Below, in pieces: positions 1 through 8,717 of a DNA stretch of 64,000 nucleotides. The notes beneath the pieces are model-generated. The model did no database searches. It saw only the letters and a list, made by a program, of their open reading frames with translations, and was not told the DNA's origin. This DNA comes from Pseudoflavitalea sp. G-6-1-2 (GTDB taxonomy: Bacteria; Bacteroidota; Bacteroidia; Chitinophagales; Chitinophagaceae), in NCBI RefSeq assembly GCF_012927185.1, contig NZ_JABBGB010000001.1, positions 434,001-498,000 of the forward strand, given 5' to 3'. The stretch's first letter is position 1, and each line of letters begins with the position of its first letter. Position numbers and translations under genes: made by a program.

Positions 1-1
1 C

Positions 2-241
2 AGGTTTGAACAATACGTTGGCATCTCCGCTAAGATGTTTTCGCGCGTATGCCGCTTTCAGGCTGCATTGCAGCAATTGAAGAGCGGGCACTTCACCAAG
101 CTCTCCGATATTGCGTTCACGCACGGCTATTCAGATCAATCGCACTTCATACGATCCTTCAAACAATTCACTGGCATTTCGCCAGTTGAGTTTTACAGGA
201 AGGAGACCCCGGAGAATGTATCTCTACTTACCATGATGTAG
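2..241 (+). CDS. AraC-family transcriptional regulator, C-terminal end (5' truncated by window)
   Basis: The frame is open from base 2 and ends at the TGA/TAG-type stop at 241, so only the last 79 residues of a longer protein are present. The visible part is the second helix-turn-helix of an AraC/XylS DNA-binding domain: 'LSDIAFTHGYSDQSHFIR' followed by 'SFKQFTGISP' matches the family signature (xxIAxxxGFxDQSHFxRxFKxxxGxSPxxYR). The N-terminal effector domain lies outside the window, so the ligand and regulated genes cannot be stated. The downstream DUF1772 gene on the same strand could be a target, but that is only a guess from proximity. Confidence 0.9.
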   Translation, partial: RFEQYVGISAKMFSRVCRFQAALQQLKSGHFTKLSDIAFTHGYSDQSHFIRSFKQFTGISPVEFYRKETPENVSLLTMM

Positions 242-295
242 CAAGCAACCGTTCCGATTGTCGGATTTGTTCAATGCCACCACCACGCTGGTGTA

Positions 296-303
296 TAGTT
301 TTG
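296..303 (+). promoter_or_regulatory. Bacteroidota -7 promoter element (TAGTTTTG)
   Basis: TAGTTTTG matches the Bacteroidota TAnnTTTG -7 consensus exactly and lies 20 bases before the ATG at 324. A TTG at 267-269 is 26 bases upstream, somewhat far for the usual -33 spacing, so only the -7 box is convincing. It would drive the DUF1772-cupredoxin pair. Confidence 0.5.
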
Positions 304-323
304 TGTCATAAACAAATCAAACA

Positions 324-830
324 ATGGACATGCAAAATATTTCAAACCTCATTTTAGCAGCCGGCACAATTGCCACCGGATTACTGGCCGGATTATTCTT
401 CAGTTTTTCCGTAGCCGTGATACCCGGACTCACCCGCCTGCCCGATGCCGGTTACCTGCAGGCATTTCAGCAGATCAATGTAGCCATCCTGAACCCTGTA
501 TTTCTGCTCTGCTTCATGGCACCGGTGATCTTGCTGCCTGGCGCCACCTGGCTTCAATACAAGCAAGGCGGTCCATGGATCTGGATGCTTGCAGCAGCGC
601 TCGTTTACATCATTGCAGTATTTGGCGTAACAGCCGGTGGGAATGTGCCGCTGAATGATGTACTCGCCAAAACAGATCTTACCAATGCCACATCAACAGC
701 ACTGAGCGGATACCGTGCGGCATTCGAACCAGCATGGAACAAATTCCATAACATCCGCACAATTGCCAATATCGTTTCACTGGCGCTTTGCATCTATGTA
801 TGTATCAACACCGTAAAAAATAACCCATGA
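324..830 (+). CDS. DUF1772 (anthrone oxygenase-like) membrane protein
   Basis: A 168-residue integral membrane protein with about four hydrophobic segments (near residues 5-30, 50-72, 78-100 and 145-162). The pattern of a long first helix, a loop with 'GGNVPLNDVLA' and a following 'W..FHNIRT' segment is typical of DUF1772, the family annotated as anthrone oxygenase-like. Bacterial members have no established reaction, so function is unknown. The stop codon overlaps the start of the next gene (ATGA, 827-830), so the two are very likely translated from one message with the downstream cupredoxin. The start is the first ATG after the TAGTTTTG promoter box. Confidence 0.8.
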   Translation: MDMQNISNLILAAGTIATGLLAGLFFSFSVAVIPGLTRLPDAGYLQAFQQINVAILNPVFLLCFMAPVILLPGATWLQYKQGGPWIWMLAAALVYIIAVFGVTAGGNVPLNDVLAKTDLTNATSTALSGYRAAFEPAWNKFHNIRTIANIVSLALCIYVCINTVKNNP

Positions 831-1159
831 CCAGAATTATTATCCTCTCCCTCCTTACCGTATTTTTCATTTCAGCCATCATACCCGAACAACACAAGCC
901 AGTAACCAAAATTGTAAAAATGCGTGGCATGCGTTTCGATCCATCTAGCATTCAGGTGAGTATAGGCGACACCGTTATATGGATCAACGAAAGCAATGGT
1001 GAGCACAATGTAGTAGCCAATGACGGAACCTTCAAAAGCACCATGCTCGAAAATGGACAGCTTTACGCCCTTGTATTTGAAAAGAAGGGAGTTTACAAAT
1101 ATTACTGCCAGCCTCATCGCATTATGGGAATGAAGGGAGTGGTGGAAGTAAAGGATTAA
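827..1159 (+). CDS. plastocyanin/azurin-like cupredoxin
   Basis: A 110-residue protein with a hydrophobic N-terminus (residues 3-20) suggesting export, followed by one cupredoxin domain. The candidate type 1 copper ligands are visible: His60 in 'NGEHNVVAND', then Cys94, His97 and Met102 in 'YYCQPHRIMGMKG', giving the C-x2-H-x4-M spacing of pseudoazurin-like proteins. 'MRFDPSSIQVSIGDTVIW' is the usual first strand pair of the fold. It is probably a periplasmic or surface copper electron carrier; its redox partner is not identifiable. It overlaps the DUF1772 gene by four bases, implying translational coupling. Confidence 0.88.
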   Translation: MTRIIILSLLTVFFISAIIPEQHKPVTKIVKMRGMRFDPSSIQVSIGDTVIWINESNGEHNVVANDGTFKSTMLENGQLYALVFEKKGVYKYYCQPHRIMGMKGVVEVKD

Positions 1160-1213
1160 GCGCCTCAAACCCAGTGCAGACCGGGAGTTGGTAAAAAAAA
1201 TTCCCGGCTGCGC

Positions 1214-1245
1214 TTGTATAAGTCCCGCATTAACACCTACTTTTG
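1214..1245 (+). promoter_or_regulatory. Bacteroidota-type promoter (TTG-N21-TACTTTTG)
   Basis: TTG at 1214-1216 is followed after 21 bases by TACTTTTG at 1238-1245, an exact TAnnTTTG match with accepted -33/-7 spacing. It lies 22 bases before the ATG at 1268 and would start transcription of the small Cys-rich protein and perhaps the TonB receptor genes behind it. Confidence 0.6.
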
Positions 1246-1267
1246 CAGGCATCCGGCGCGATGGATC

Positions 1268-1642
1268 ATGTTCAGAAAACTATTCGCCATATTAATTCTA
1301 TTTGCCATTACGGTGCAAACCTTTCACAAGGCCATCATTGTGATGGAGTTCTACGCCAATCAGGACTACATTGCGAAGAACCTCTGCGAAAACCGGTACA
1401 GGCCGATGCTGAACTGTAACGGTCACTGCTTACTGGCTAAAAAGCTGCAGCAGGCAGAAAAGAAAGAGCAGCGCAACCCGGAATCGAAGCTGGCCTCCAA
1501 ACAGGAAGTAGTTTCTTCGAGATCTTATTACCAGCTGACGATCGCTTCAAACCCTGTACAGACAAGCACTCCCGCTTATACCTTCAACAACGGCAAACCC
1601 GTTGATTTTGCATCCGACTTCTTTCATCCTCCCGGCGCATAA
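1268..1642 (+). CDS. small Cys-rich membrane-anchored protein of unknown function
   Basis: The ATG at 1268 is chosen because it follows the TACTTTTG promoter box at a normal distance and starts a clean signal or anchor helix (residues 4-18); an upstream in-frame start would lie inside the promoter. The 124-residue product has three cysteines, Cys40, Cys50 and Cys54, in 'LCENRYRPMLNCNGHCLLAK', a C-x9-C-x3-C arrangement next to a histidine. The rest is a Lys/Glu-rich helix and a low-complexity tail. I know this kind of protein only as hypothetical in Bacteroidota, often just ahead of a TonB receptor and PepSY protein, as here. A metal-binding role is inference from the cysteines and context. 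Confidence 0.7.
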   Translation: MFRKLFAILILFAITVQTFHKAIIVMEFYANQDYIAKNLCENRYRPMLNCNGHCLLAKKLQQAEKKEQRNPESKLASKQEVVSSRSYYQLTIASNPVQTSTPAYTFNNGKPVDFASDFFHPPGA

Positions 1643-1759
1643 GTTTCATACTCATTTTCAGTTCAAGTTATTTGTTGATTTCCAACTTCAACCTGTGCAT
1701 GCATGTATGGTACTGCATTGCAGACGCCGATAATGTGCATGCGCACAATTCACTGATCG

Positions 1760-4081
1760 ATGAAAATAATGTTATGCCTGTTGCTTACAGCATTGTTCGC
1801 AACAGCAGCAGCCCCTGTATGCGCACAGGAAACAGTACAGATAAAAATTGCAGATAAAATTACAGGAGAGGCCATTCCAGGCGCAACGCTCACCACAACA
1901 GAAGGCCAAAGTTTTGTAGCGAATGATAAAGGAGAGATACAGCTCAGTTCCGCCATCGCCGCATTCAAAGTGAGTGGCATAGGTTATGCAGCAAAATCAT
2001 TTCAGCAATGGCCGGCGCAAACGCTGATACTGCTTGAGCCGCAGGCCGCCAATATGCAGCAGGTGATTGTAACAGCCAATCGTCAGATGCAGCAACGCAT
2101 TGCTGCACCCATTGCCATCAGTACCATCAGCGCTGCCACCATCAGCGAAACCAAGGCCACCACCATAGATCAGCTGGTGAACAAAACACCAGGCGTGTTT
2201 ATGGTGAACCTCGGCAATGAGCTGCACATGATGAGCATCCGGCAGCCGATGGGCACCAAAGGGTTGTATCTCTATCTCGAAGACGGTATTCCCATCCGTA
2301 CCACCGGCATATTCAATCACAATGCCCTGCTGGAGATCAATATGACGGCAGTGAAGAATATCGAGATCATCCGGGGGCCCAGCTCCAGCATGTACGGAGC
2401 AGAAGCCATCGGAGGAGCCATCAACTTCATCACCAGATCAGCGCCCGCTACACCATCGGCCAGGATTTCATTACAGGGCAACAACACCGGCTATCGACGC
2501 GCAGAACTTAGCACAGGCGCGAGTTTCGGCAAACTGAACCTCAGTTTCAACGGCTACTTCGCACAAAACAAAAATGGGGTGCTGGAAAGAAGTGATTTCC
2601 ATAAATGGACAGGCACCCTTCGTGCAGACTACAGAATTTCTGAGAACACCAAACTCATCACCAGCATCACAGCGCTGGATTATTACAGCGATATGCGCGG
2701 GGGTCTAGACAGTGCAACTTTCTGGAACAAAGACTACAGCACTCCCCAAACCTTCACCTGGCGCAAAGTGAATGCACTCCGGTTCAAAACACAACTGAAT
2801 CATCAATGGAAAAACGGCAGCAGCTCCAGCATTGCACTGATCTACAGAGACAATACCGTAGCACAGAATCCCTCCTATCGCATCAAGGATGATTACAAAA
2901 GAATAAGTGGCAAATGGAAAGGCGATAAATCACTCGCGCATGGAGAGATCAACGACAATTCATTTAACAGTTATGCATTTGTTGCTACACATCAGCAACA
3001 ATTCTTCGGAGGCAAACTGAATACTACCAGCGGCATCAGTGCAGACCTGAGTCCATCTACTTATGATGCCTACTACATCCGCATCAATCAGGACAGCATC
3101 AGCAGAAGATATCTTTCTTTCACCGAAAGAAAAGACAGCCTCCTCAGCAACTACTTCACAGGAATCAATAATGGTGCGGCTTTCACGCAGCTCGAATACA
3201 GGATAACTGAAAACCTTCGTCTGATCGGCGGGCTCCGTTTCGATGTATTCAGACTTGCATTCAGAAATCATTTGCCTGCTGAAGCATTCAGCGGATCGCC
3301 GAACACCACTGAAACATACAAAAGATTCACACCGAAAGCCGGCATTACCTGGCAACCATTCAAAGGAATTGGTTTCTATGCCAACTACAGCGAAGGGTTT
3401 ATTGCACCACAGGTAACGGAACTCTTCACCGGAGTGAAGGTACCAGACCTCAAGCCACAGACTTTCTTCAACTATGAGGCCGGCGGCTGGATCAGTCTCT
3501 GGCACGATAAGATCTATGCAGACTGGAGCATCTATCATCTCCGTGGCACCAACGAGATCATCAGTGTTCGTTTCGACGACGGCAGCTCCGGCAATGTAAA
3601 TGCAGGAAAAACCAAACATCAGGGAATTGAATACGGCATCAGTTTCCGACCAACCCGCGAATGGATGTTCCGATTCAGTGGAGCGAGCTCCAAACATCAG
3701 TTCGTTGAATATGCCGAACGCAAAGATCTCATCTACGACGGCAAAACCATGAACGGTGCGCCGGCATTCGTCGGAAATGCAGAGCTGCAATACAAACCCA
3801 ACTGGTTGCCGGGGTTCCGCATCGGAGCAGAGTGGCAGCACAACGATGGATATTGGATGGACCCTCAGAATACCGTTCGCGATCACGGTTTCAATCTGGT
3901 GAATCTTCGTGCCGGTTACGAATGGAAAGGAGCTGAGATCTGGTGCAATGTGATCAACATCTTCGACAATTACTATTCAGTGTACAGCAACAAATCTTCT
4001 TTCGGATATGCCTATACGGTGGGCGATCCTCAGAACATCAATATCGGCATTGCCTATACCCTCACGCGGAAAAAGAAGTAA
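1760..4081 (+). CDS. TonB-dependent outer membrane receptor with carboxypeptidase-like N-terminal domain
   Basis: A 773-residue receptor starting with a signal peptide (residues 1-22, cleavage near 'VCAQ'). Residues about 23-100 form a carboxypeptidase regulatory-like domain ('ITGEAIPGATLTTTEG'). The plug follows at about 110-225, with 'IEIIRGPSSSMYGAEAIGGA', and then a 22-strand-type beta-barrel to the end. It imports a substrate too large for porins using TonB energy. It is followed after one base by a PepSY membrane protein and preceded by a Cys-rich small protein, which suggests a metal complex as substrate. The receptor sequence alone does not separate siderophore-iron from copper. Confidence 0.92.
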   Translation: MKIMLCLLLTALFATAAAPVCAQETVQIKIADKITGEAIPGATLTTTEGQSFVANDKGEIQLSSAIAAFKVSGIGYAAKSFQQWPAQTLILLEPQAANMQQVIVTANRQMQQRIAAPIAISTISAATISETKATTIDQLVNKTPGVFMVNLGNELHMMSIRQPMGTKGLYLYLEDGIPIRTTGIFNHNALLEINMTAVKNIEIIRGPSSSMYGAEAIGGAINFITRSAPATPSARISLQGNNTGYRRAELSTGASFGKLNLSFNGYFAQNKNGVLERSDFHKWTGTLRADYRISENTKLITSITALDYYSDMRGGLDSATFWNKDYSTPQTFTWRKVNALRFKTQLNHQWKNGSSSSIALIYRDNTVAQNPSYRIKDDYKRISGKWKGDKSLAHGEINDNSFNSYAFVATHQQQFFGGKLNTTSGISADLSPSTYDAYYIRINQDSISRRYLSFTERKDSLLSNYFTGINNGAAFTQLEYRITENLRLIGGLRFDVFRLAFRNHLPAEAFSGSPNTTETYKRFTPKAGITWQPFKGIGFYANYSEGFIAPQVTELFTGVKVPDLKPQTFFNYEAGGWISLWHDKIYADWSIYHLRGTNEIISVRFDDGSSGNVNAGKTKHQGIEYGISFRPTREWMFRFSGASSKHQFVEYAERKDLIYDGKTMNGAPAFVGNAELQYKPNWLPGFRIGAEWQHNDGYWMDPQNTVRDHGFNLVNLRAGYEWKGAEIWCNVINIFDNYYSVYSNKSSFGYAYTVGDPQNINIGIAYTLTRKKK

Positions 4082-4082
4082 T

Positions 4083-5645
4083 ATGATCAGAAAGAATATT
4101 TACAAGTGGCACCGCATCAGCAGCCTGATCATTGCAATTCCGGTACTGCTCTGGGCAGTGAGTGGATTTATGCATCCGCTGATGACCACCATTAAACCGA
4201 AGGTTGCCACACAAGTGCTGACGCCGGCTTCGGTTGACAGCAACTCGCTGGAATACCCGCTGCATCAGGCTTTGCAGCTGAACAAGATCAGCGCCATACA
4301 CAATGTACGCCTGGTGCATATCGACACCAACTGGTTCTATCAGGTACAATTGCAGAAGGCAGAACCGCCGGTTTATCTCAGCGCCAAAACCGGAAAGCAA
4401 TTGCGAAATGGCGATCAGCTGTATGCCCAATACATCGCCAAACAATTTCTGCAAGGTCAGCCGAAAGATGTTGCTGCAAAAAAACAAATAGCTGCCGACG
4501 CATCACAACCCATGCAGGTAATTGCAGCATCCAGCATTCCACCACCAGCAGCAGCATCCCACGATTGCTGCGATGCAGCCACCAACAGCGTGCTGGCCGA
4601 CACAACCGGTAGTCTGGTTGAAAGTGTTCAACTGATCCGAAACTTCGACAAAGAATACAAATACATCAACCGGCTGCTGCCTGTTTACAAAGTACAGTTC
4701 GATCGTGCAGATGGCATCAGAGTGTACGTTGAAACAACACAGGATCGCTTTGCATTTGTGATGGACAACAAACGCGCAACTTTCGATCTCTTCTTCGGAA
4801 TTTTTCACACATGGGATTGGATGAATGCCGCAGGCAGTTTCAAATACGTGCTGATGGTACTGCTCACTGCACTGGGATTTCTCACCACCTGCATGGGGCT
4901 GTACATTTTCTTCATCACCAAAACCAAAAGGGGAACCAGCTCTGTAGCAAAGTCTCGAAGAACCCATCGTATCGTTTCGTTGACAGCCTGCCTCTTCACG
5001 CTCATGTTCACATTCAGCGGAGGATTGCATGCATGGGAGAAATTATTTCCGGAAACACAGATTGCAGATAACACCAGCTACTCCATCGCATCAGGCGATA
5101 TGCAGCCCGATATCTCCAAAATGAAGCAGGCACTGAAGCAAGCCGAAATCTATAATTTTTCCATTGCTCAGATCGACCAAGAATTCTACTGGCGTGTGAT
5201 CACAGGAACCGCACAAAAGCAATCGCCTGTATATCTTCATCATGCATCTTACACACCGCTGGAGAATGGAGAGATCAAGCATGCGTTATTTCTCGCAGCA
5301 CAGATGAGCGGGCATTCGCAACGCGATGTACTCAAGATTGAACCCATCACAAAATTCGCCGGAGAATATGGATTCGTGAACAAACGACTGCCCGTTTGGA
5401 AAGTGAGTTATGCCCAAAACGACAATGAGCGGTATTACGTAGAAACCAGCACAGAACGCTGTGCTGCGCGTTTTTCAGATAGTGATCTGATGGAAGGATA
5501 CAGCTTCGCTCTCCTGCATAAACATCATTTTATGGACTGGGCAGGAAAGTCTGCAAGAGATATCAGCACCATGATCGCCGCTGGTTTGCAGATCCTCATG
5601 GTGCTGATAGGTTTGATATTATTTTATCGCTGGATGCGCAGATAG
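4083..5645 (+). CDS. PepSY-associated transmembrane protein
   Basis: ATG at 4083 begins one base after the receptor stop and gives a 520-residue protein. The first helix 'WHRISSLIIAIPVLLWAVSG' is the standard start of PepSY_TM proteins, many of which are tied to siderophore or ferric reduction. Further helices lie near residues 255-280, 305-325 and 495-517, with periplasmic PepSY-like repeats between them. His160-Asp161-Cys162-Cys163 sits in a Pro/Ala-rich linker and is not part of the family core; it resembles a metal site. The gene is almost certainly co-transcribed with the receptor. Its stop is one base from the stop of the opposing DUF5009 gene, leaving no room for a terminator between them. 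Confidence 0.85.
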   Translation: MIRKNIYKWHRISSLIIAIPVLLWAVSGFMHPLMTTIKPKVATQVLTPASVDSNSLEYPLHQALQLNKISAIHNVRLVHIDTNWFYQVQLQKAEPPVYLSAKTGKQLRNGDQLYAQYIAKQFLQGQPKDVAAKKQIAADASQPMQVIAASSIPPPAAASHDCCDAATNSVLADTTGSLVESVQLIRNFDKEYKYINRLLPVYKVQFDRADGIRVYVETTQDRFAFVMDNKRATFDLFFGIFHTWDWMNAAGSFKYVLMVLLTALGFLTTCMGLYIFFITKTKRGTSSVAKSRRTHRIVSLTACLFTLMFTFSGGLHAWEKLFPETQIADNTSYSIASGDMQPDISKMKQALKQAEIYNFSIAQIDQEFYWRVITGTAQKQSPVYLHHASYTPLENGEIKHALFLAAQMSGHSQRDVLKIEPITKFAGEYGFVNKRLPVWKVSYAQNDNERYYVETSTERCAARFSDSDLMEGYSFALLHKHHFMDWAGKSARDISTMIAAGLQILMVLIGLILFYRWMRR

Positions 5646-5646
5646 A

Positions 5647-6843
5647 TCAGAGTTTCAGTTTCACTCCGGCTTTGCCGAGCAGTCCGCCAATGCCTACGAT
5701 CAGCAGCGCAAAAGCCAATGATTTTACAAGGCCAATGCCTCCTGTGAGCAACACATCCGGCAATGAAACACCGATTGACTTCACAATAGCATACACGAAA
5801 TAAGGAATGAGATAACAAAGCAAAGTATTGGTACCGGCTGGTTTGATGAAATCGAACCAGCTGGCCTTTCCTTTCTGATCTGCAATAAAATTCACCAGTA
5901 CAAATACTGCGATGGTGATGCCGCTGCAAATCAGCACCCAACTTGGAGTTACCAGTATTTTGGAAATGCCCCAGTAAGGACGCAGTAAGAAGCCTCCGGC
6001 CAGCAATGCTGCTGCAATGGCAAGCAACACGCCCACCATCTTCCCCGTTTGTTGCTGTTTATGGTAGTGAAAGAAAATAGTGGTAGTGATTGCTCCACCC
6101 AGCACCAGGGCCACATGCCCACCAACTCCGAGCGGACCAATGATGGTCTGTACAATTTCATTATTCAGCTTTCCTGCATGCGAAGCAATGCAGATGAGGA
6201 GGAACACTGCCCATGCCACTCCGATCCACCATTTCTTATTTCCTGCAAGCATCACAATGATGGCGCTTACCATGTAGGCCCATCCGATCAATCCGAGTAT
6301 ACCCCACCAATACGTAGCAAATCTTTGCGGTTCTTCAACAGATCCGCTGCGGCAGATGAAGGCCAGTACCAGCAAAATGCCTACAGCAGTGGTTTTCAGA
6401 ATTCGTTTCAACCAGGGGTTGGTATCTTTTGGCCATGCATTCCAGAGAGCAATGAAACTGAGACAGCTCAGCACATTCCATAAACTTCTGTCGATGCCGG
6501 TAGTTTTTGCATTGAGGTATTCGCCATTCACCAGAAAGAGTCCCATTATCAGCAAGGCCGCACCCCGCTCCAGTATGTGAAGGAATATTTTGCCGTTATC
6601 ATCTCCTTTGTTTCGCCTCGCAGCTACAGCAAGCGGAGCAGACATCCCTACAATAAATAAGAAGGCCGGAAATACAACGTCTGCGAGCCCCATCCCATCT
6701 TCATTGGCACTTGTATGTTCGAGCCATCCCGGAATATCTTTGAGACTCCAGAGATCGTTTACAAAGATCATCAGCACCATGGTGAGTGCGCGGAGAATAT
6801 CGATCGACGATACTCTCAATGAATTGGACGGAGTGTTAGACAT
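5647..6843 (-). CDS. DUF5009 / HGSNAT-like membrane acyltransferase homologue
   Basis: A 398-residue polytopic protein with about 11-12 hydrophobic segments. The opening 'SIDILRALTMVLMIFVND' and 'ADVVFPAFLFIVGMSAPLA' identify the family containing heparan-alpha-glucosaminide N-acetyltransferase and NagX, which move acetyl groups across the membrane onto amino sugars. The usual 'HG' before the 'DLVFPxFLF' segment is replaced by 'DGMGLAD', so the histidine seen in the paralogue at 58747 is absent and acetyl transfer may be altered. It is 25 bases downstream of a GH20 gene on the same strand, so the pair may release and modify N-acetylhexosamines. Confidence 0.8.
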   Translation of the reverse strand: MSNTPSNSLRVSSIDILRALTMVLMIFVNDLWSLKDIPGWLEHTSANEDGMGLADVVFPAFLFIVGMSAPLAVAARRNKGDDNGKIFLHILERGAALLIMGLFLVNGEYLNAKTTGIDRSLWNVLSCLSFIALWNAWPKDTNPWLKRILKTTAVGILLVLAFICRSGSVEEPQRFATYWWGILGLIGWAYMVSAIIVMLAGNKKWWIGVAWAVFLLICIASHAGKLNNEIVQTIIGPLGVGGHVALVLGGAITTTIFFHYHKQQQTGKMVGVLLAIAAALLAGGFLLRPYWGISKILVTPSWVLICSGITIAVFVLVNFIADQKGKASWFDFIKPAGTNTLLCYLIPYFVYAIVKSIGVSLPDVLLTGGIGLVKSLAFALLIVGIGGLLGKAGVKLKL

Positions 6844-6868
6844 TTTATATGCTGGGTTTGTTGGTTGA

Positions 6869-7990
6869 CTATTTCACCGCCTGAATGGCATCGAACAGCG
6901 CGCGGAAGCAAGCTGGTTGCGTTTTGGTTCCCGCCGCTTCATTCTTCACTTTTCCGTAGAATTCGTCCATGAATTGTTCAGCACCTGACCATACAGTTTG
7001 TATCATTCCCTGAAAGTATTGTTTCATTTCAGGGGTAGATCCTTTTCTGAAACTGATCATATCATTCAGTTGCGCAACTGCATTGGCCGGTGTTCGCCAC
7101 GGACAGGTTGCTACACGCAATCCTTTGGCGGCGAAGAGTACAGGCGTTTTATCAGGGCGCTCATAATGCCAGTCGCAGATGAATACATCTTTGGGAATGA
7201 GGTCGATGGCGCGATGCGTATTGTTGAAGCTTCCTTCCCACATGCCGATGCCGGTGGTTTTTCCATCGATCAGTCTGTCGCCCCAGATCCAGAGCTCTCT
7301 TTTATTCTGTCTGAGGTGATCACTGATCTTTCTAACTTCTCCGGCATAGAGTTCGGCTTTGTCTCTGCCGCTGCAACGTTTGCAGCTATCATCGCCGAGA
7401 TAAAATACTTCATCCATGCCTGCATGGAATGCATCGGCTTCAAACACATCACACACTTCGTCTACGAGATCAAAAACAATTTTATGAAGATCGGGATGCA
7501 GCGGACAATAGCTTTTGCAGTAGAGCCCATCTGCATTTGGCCATACATATTTTTCAGGCATTTTCACATGCGGCGTTTCATCGAACTGAGGATACACGCG
7601 CAGCAGGTTATCGATTCTTCCGGCCCAGGATTGATGCCCCAGCAGATTGATCTGTGGTATCACGCGGATCTTGCCCTGCCTGCAGGCAGCTACCAGTTTT
7701 TTTACATCGGCTTTTGAAAGGGCAATCGTGTCGCGCAATTCGGGATGCGACTGAAATTCGTAATTGTAATCAACGCGAAGGATCAGCGTATTAACGCCGC
7801 GCGGAGCAAGTTCTTTTGTAATGAAGTTGGCGAATGCGTCAACACCTGATTTCTTGGGAGCTACAATGCAGAATCCGCGAACGGGGAGCAAAGTATCGAG
7901 GTGTTGTTGTGCAGATGCAGCAAGATTGCATACGATCGTTAGTAAGATAAGCAGGGGGATAAGTGTAAATTTTCTCATACGAATCGACAT
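6869..7990 (-). CDS. secreted family 20 glycoside hydrolase (beta-N-acetylhexosaminidase-like)
   Basis: A 373-residue protein with a signal peptide (about residues 5-27, ending '...ASAQ'). A TIM-barrel catalytic domain carries the GH20 acidic pair Asp193-Glu194 in 'FHAGMDEVFYLG'. GH20 enzymes remove terminal beta-GlcNAc or GalNAc by substrate-assisted catalysis, where the Asp orients the acetamido group and the Glu is the acid/base. The usual N-terminal GH20b domain is missing and the protein is shorter than typical hexosaminidases, so substrate may differ. A second ATG at codon 5 (7978) is an equally good start. It precedes the DUF5009 gene by 25 bases, likely one operon. Confidence 0.85.
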   Translation of the reverse strand: MSIRMRKFTLIPLLILLTIVCNLAASAQQHLDTLLPVRGFCIVAPKKSGVDAFANFITKELAPRGVNTLILRVDYNYEFQSHPELRDTIALSKADVKKLVAACRQGKIRVIPQINLLGHQSWAGRIDNLLRVYPQFDETPHVKMPEKYVWPNADGLYCKSYCPLHPDLHKIVFDLVDEVCDVFEADAFHAGMDEVFYLGDDSCKRCSGRDKAELYAGEVRKISDHLRQNKRELWIWGDRLIDGKTTGIGMWEGSFNNTHRAIDLIPKDVFICDWHYERPDKTPVLFAAKGLRVATCPWRTPANAVAQLNDMISFRKGSTPEMKQYFQGMIQTVWSGAEQFMDEFYGKVKNEAAGTKTQPACFRALFDAIQAVK

Positions 7991-8006
7991 AAAATTTGAA
8001 TTTAAT

Positions 8007-8051
8007 AAAAAAATCTCAGACCATATACTTTCTATGTACAGGATCTGAGAC
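8007..8051 (-). terminator. rho-independent terminator after the DUF6265 gene
   Basis: Arms TCTCAGA (8014-8020) and TCTGAGA (8044-8050) are perfectly complementary and extended by a CC/GG pair with a one-base bulge. On the minus strand the hairpin is followed by a run of seven T, from the A-run at 8007-8013. It ends the message of the gene at 8096-8569. Confidence 0.6.
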
Positions 8052-8095
8052 TTCTGTAATATGTTATGACGATTAAAATCTGATGAACGCAGCAG

Positions 8096-8569
8096 CTATT
8101 TTTTTCGCTCAAACAGAAAGGGGATCGACCTTCCATCTCCTGAAATAGCGGCGTGGAGCTGGTTTCCTTTTAGATGATATTCTATCTTCTTCGGAAAATC
8201 GTGCTGAGGGTTTTCACAAACGAAGTCAACATCAGTTAATGATGTGATAAGAAAAGACACTGGTACATTATCGCCTCTGATTACAGTTGCAACATAGTAT
8301 AGTTTGTTGTCTTTTTCTATGATGGTGAATTTTTCGGAGAAGGTGGTATCCTTTCCATTTAGTGTTACGAACCAACCCGACAGTTCCTGAGCAGATTTTT
8401 TCTCCCACACTTCCTGTCCTGTAGTGCCGGGCTTTGGATTGGTTCTGTTCCATACCCCTGGAAGCCATTCGAGTTTTTTGAAATTCTCAGGCGTGGCTTG
8501 CGGAATTTCCTGCGCCATGGAATATGCAACAGAAAAGAGGAATGCAGCAACGAGAATGGAAGCTTTCAT
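8096..8569 (-). CDS. DUF6265 secreted lipocalin-like protein
   Basis: A 157-residue protein with a signal peptide (1-19, '...YSMAQ') followed by 'KLEWLPGVWNR', 'GQEVWEKKSAQELSGW' and 'CENPQHDFPKKIEYHL'. This is the pattern of the small beta-barrel DUF6265 family ('WLxGxW' plus 'NPxHDFPxxIxY'). No reaction is known for the family; the fold resembles fatty-acid-binding or lipocalin-type barrels. It has its own terminator at 8007-8051 and probably forms a single-gene unit. Nothing in the sequence links it to the kdp genes upstream. Confidence 0.75.
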   Translation of the reverse strand: MKASILVAAFLFSVAYSMAQEIPQATPENFKKLEWLPGVWNRTNPKPGTTGQEVWEKKSAQELSGWFVTLNGKDTTFSEKFTIIEKDNKLYYVATVIRGDNVPVSFLITSLTDVDFVCENPQHDFPKKIEYHLKGNQLHAAISGDGRSIPFLFERKK

Positions 8570-8717
8570 GCTATGTGTTTTTGAGTTGCTTAAATATACG
8601 AAGAGTTGATGAACGCTTCCATGCTACTTAGATAAACGATAGATCGGGATTGCTTTGAGACTAACCGGCTAGCGCAAGATGCGAATTGCTTCGCAACTGG
8701 GTACTCCCGAAGTAAAC
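8570..8717. other. intergenic region, no gene seen
   Basis: Short spacer between the kdp-associated kinase and the DUF6265 gene. A weak GCGAA/TTCGC stem near 8680 lacks a T tract on either strand. No promoter box matching TAnnTTTG was found. Confidence 0.4.

Noticed and set aside
2960-3886. 308-codon open frame on the minus strand
   Set aside because: Fully antisense to the TonB receptor barrel; the composition is a shadow of that frame and no domain is recognisable.
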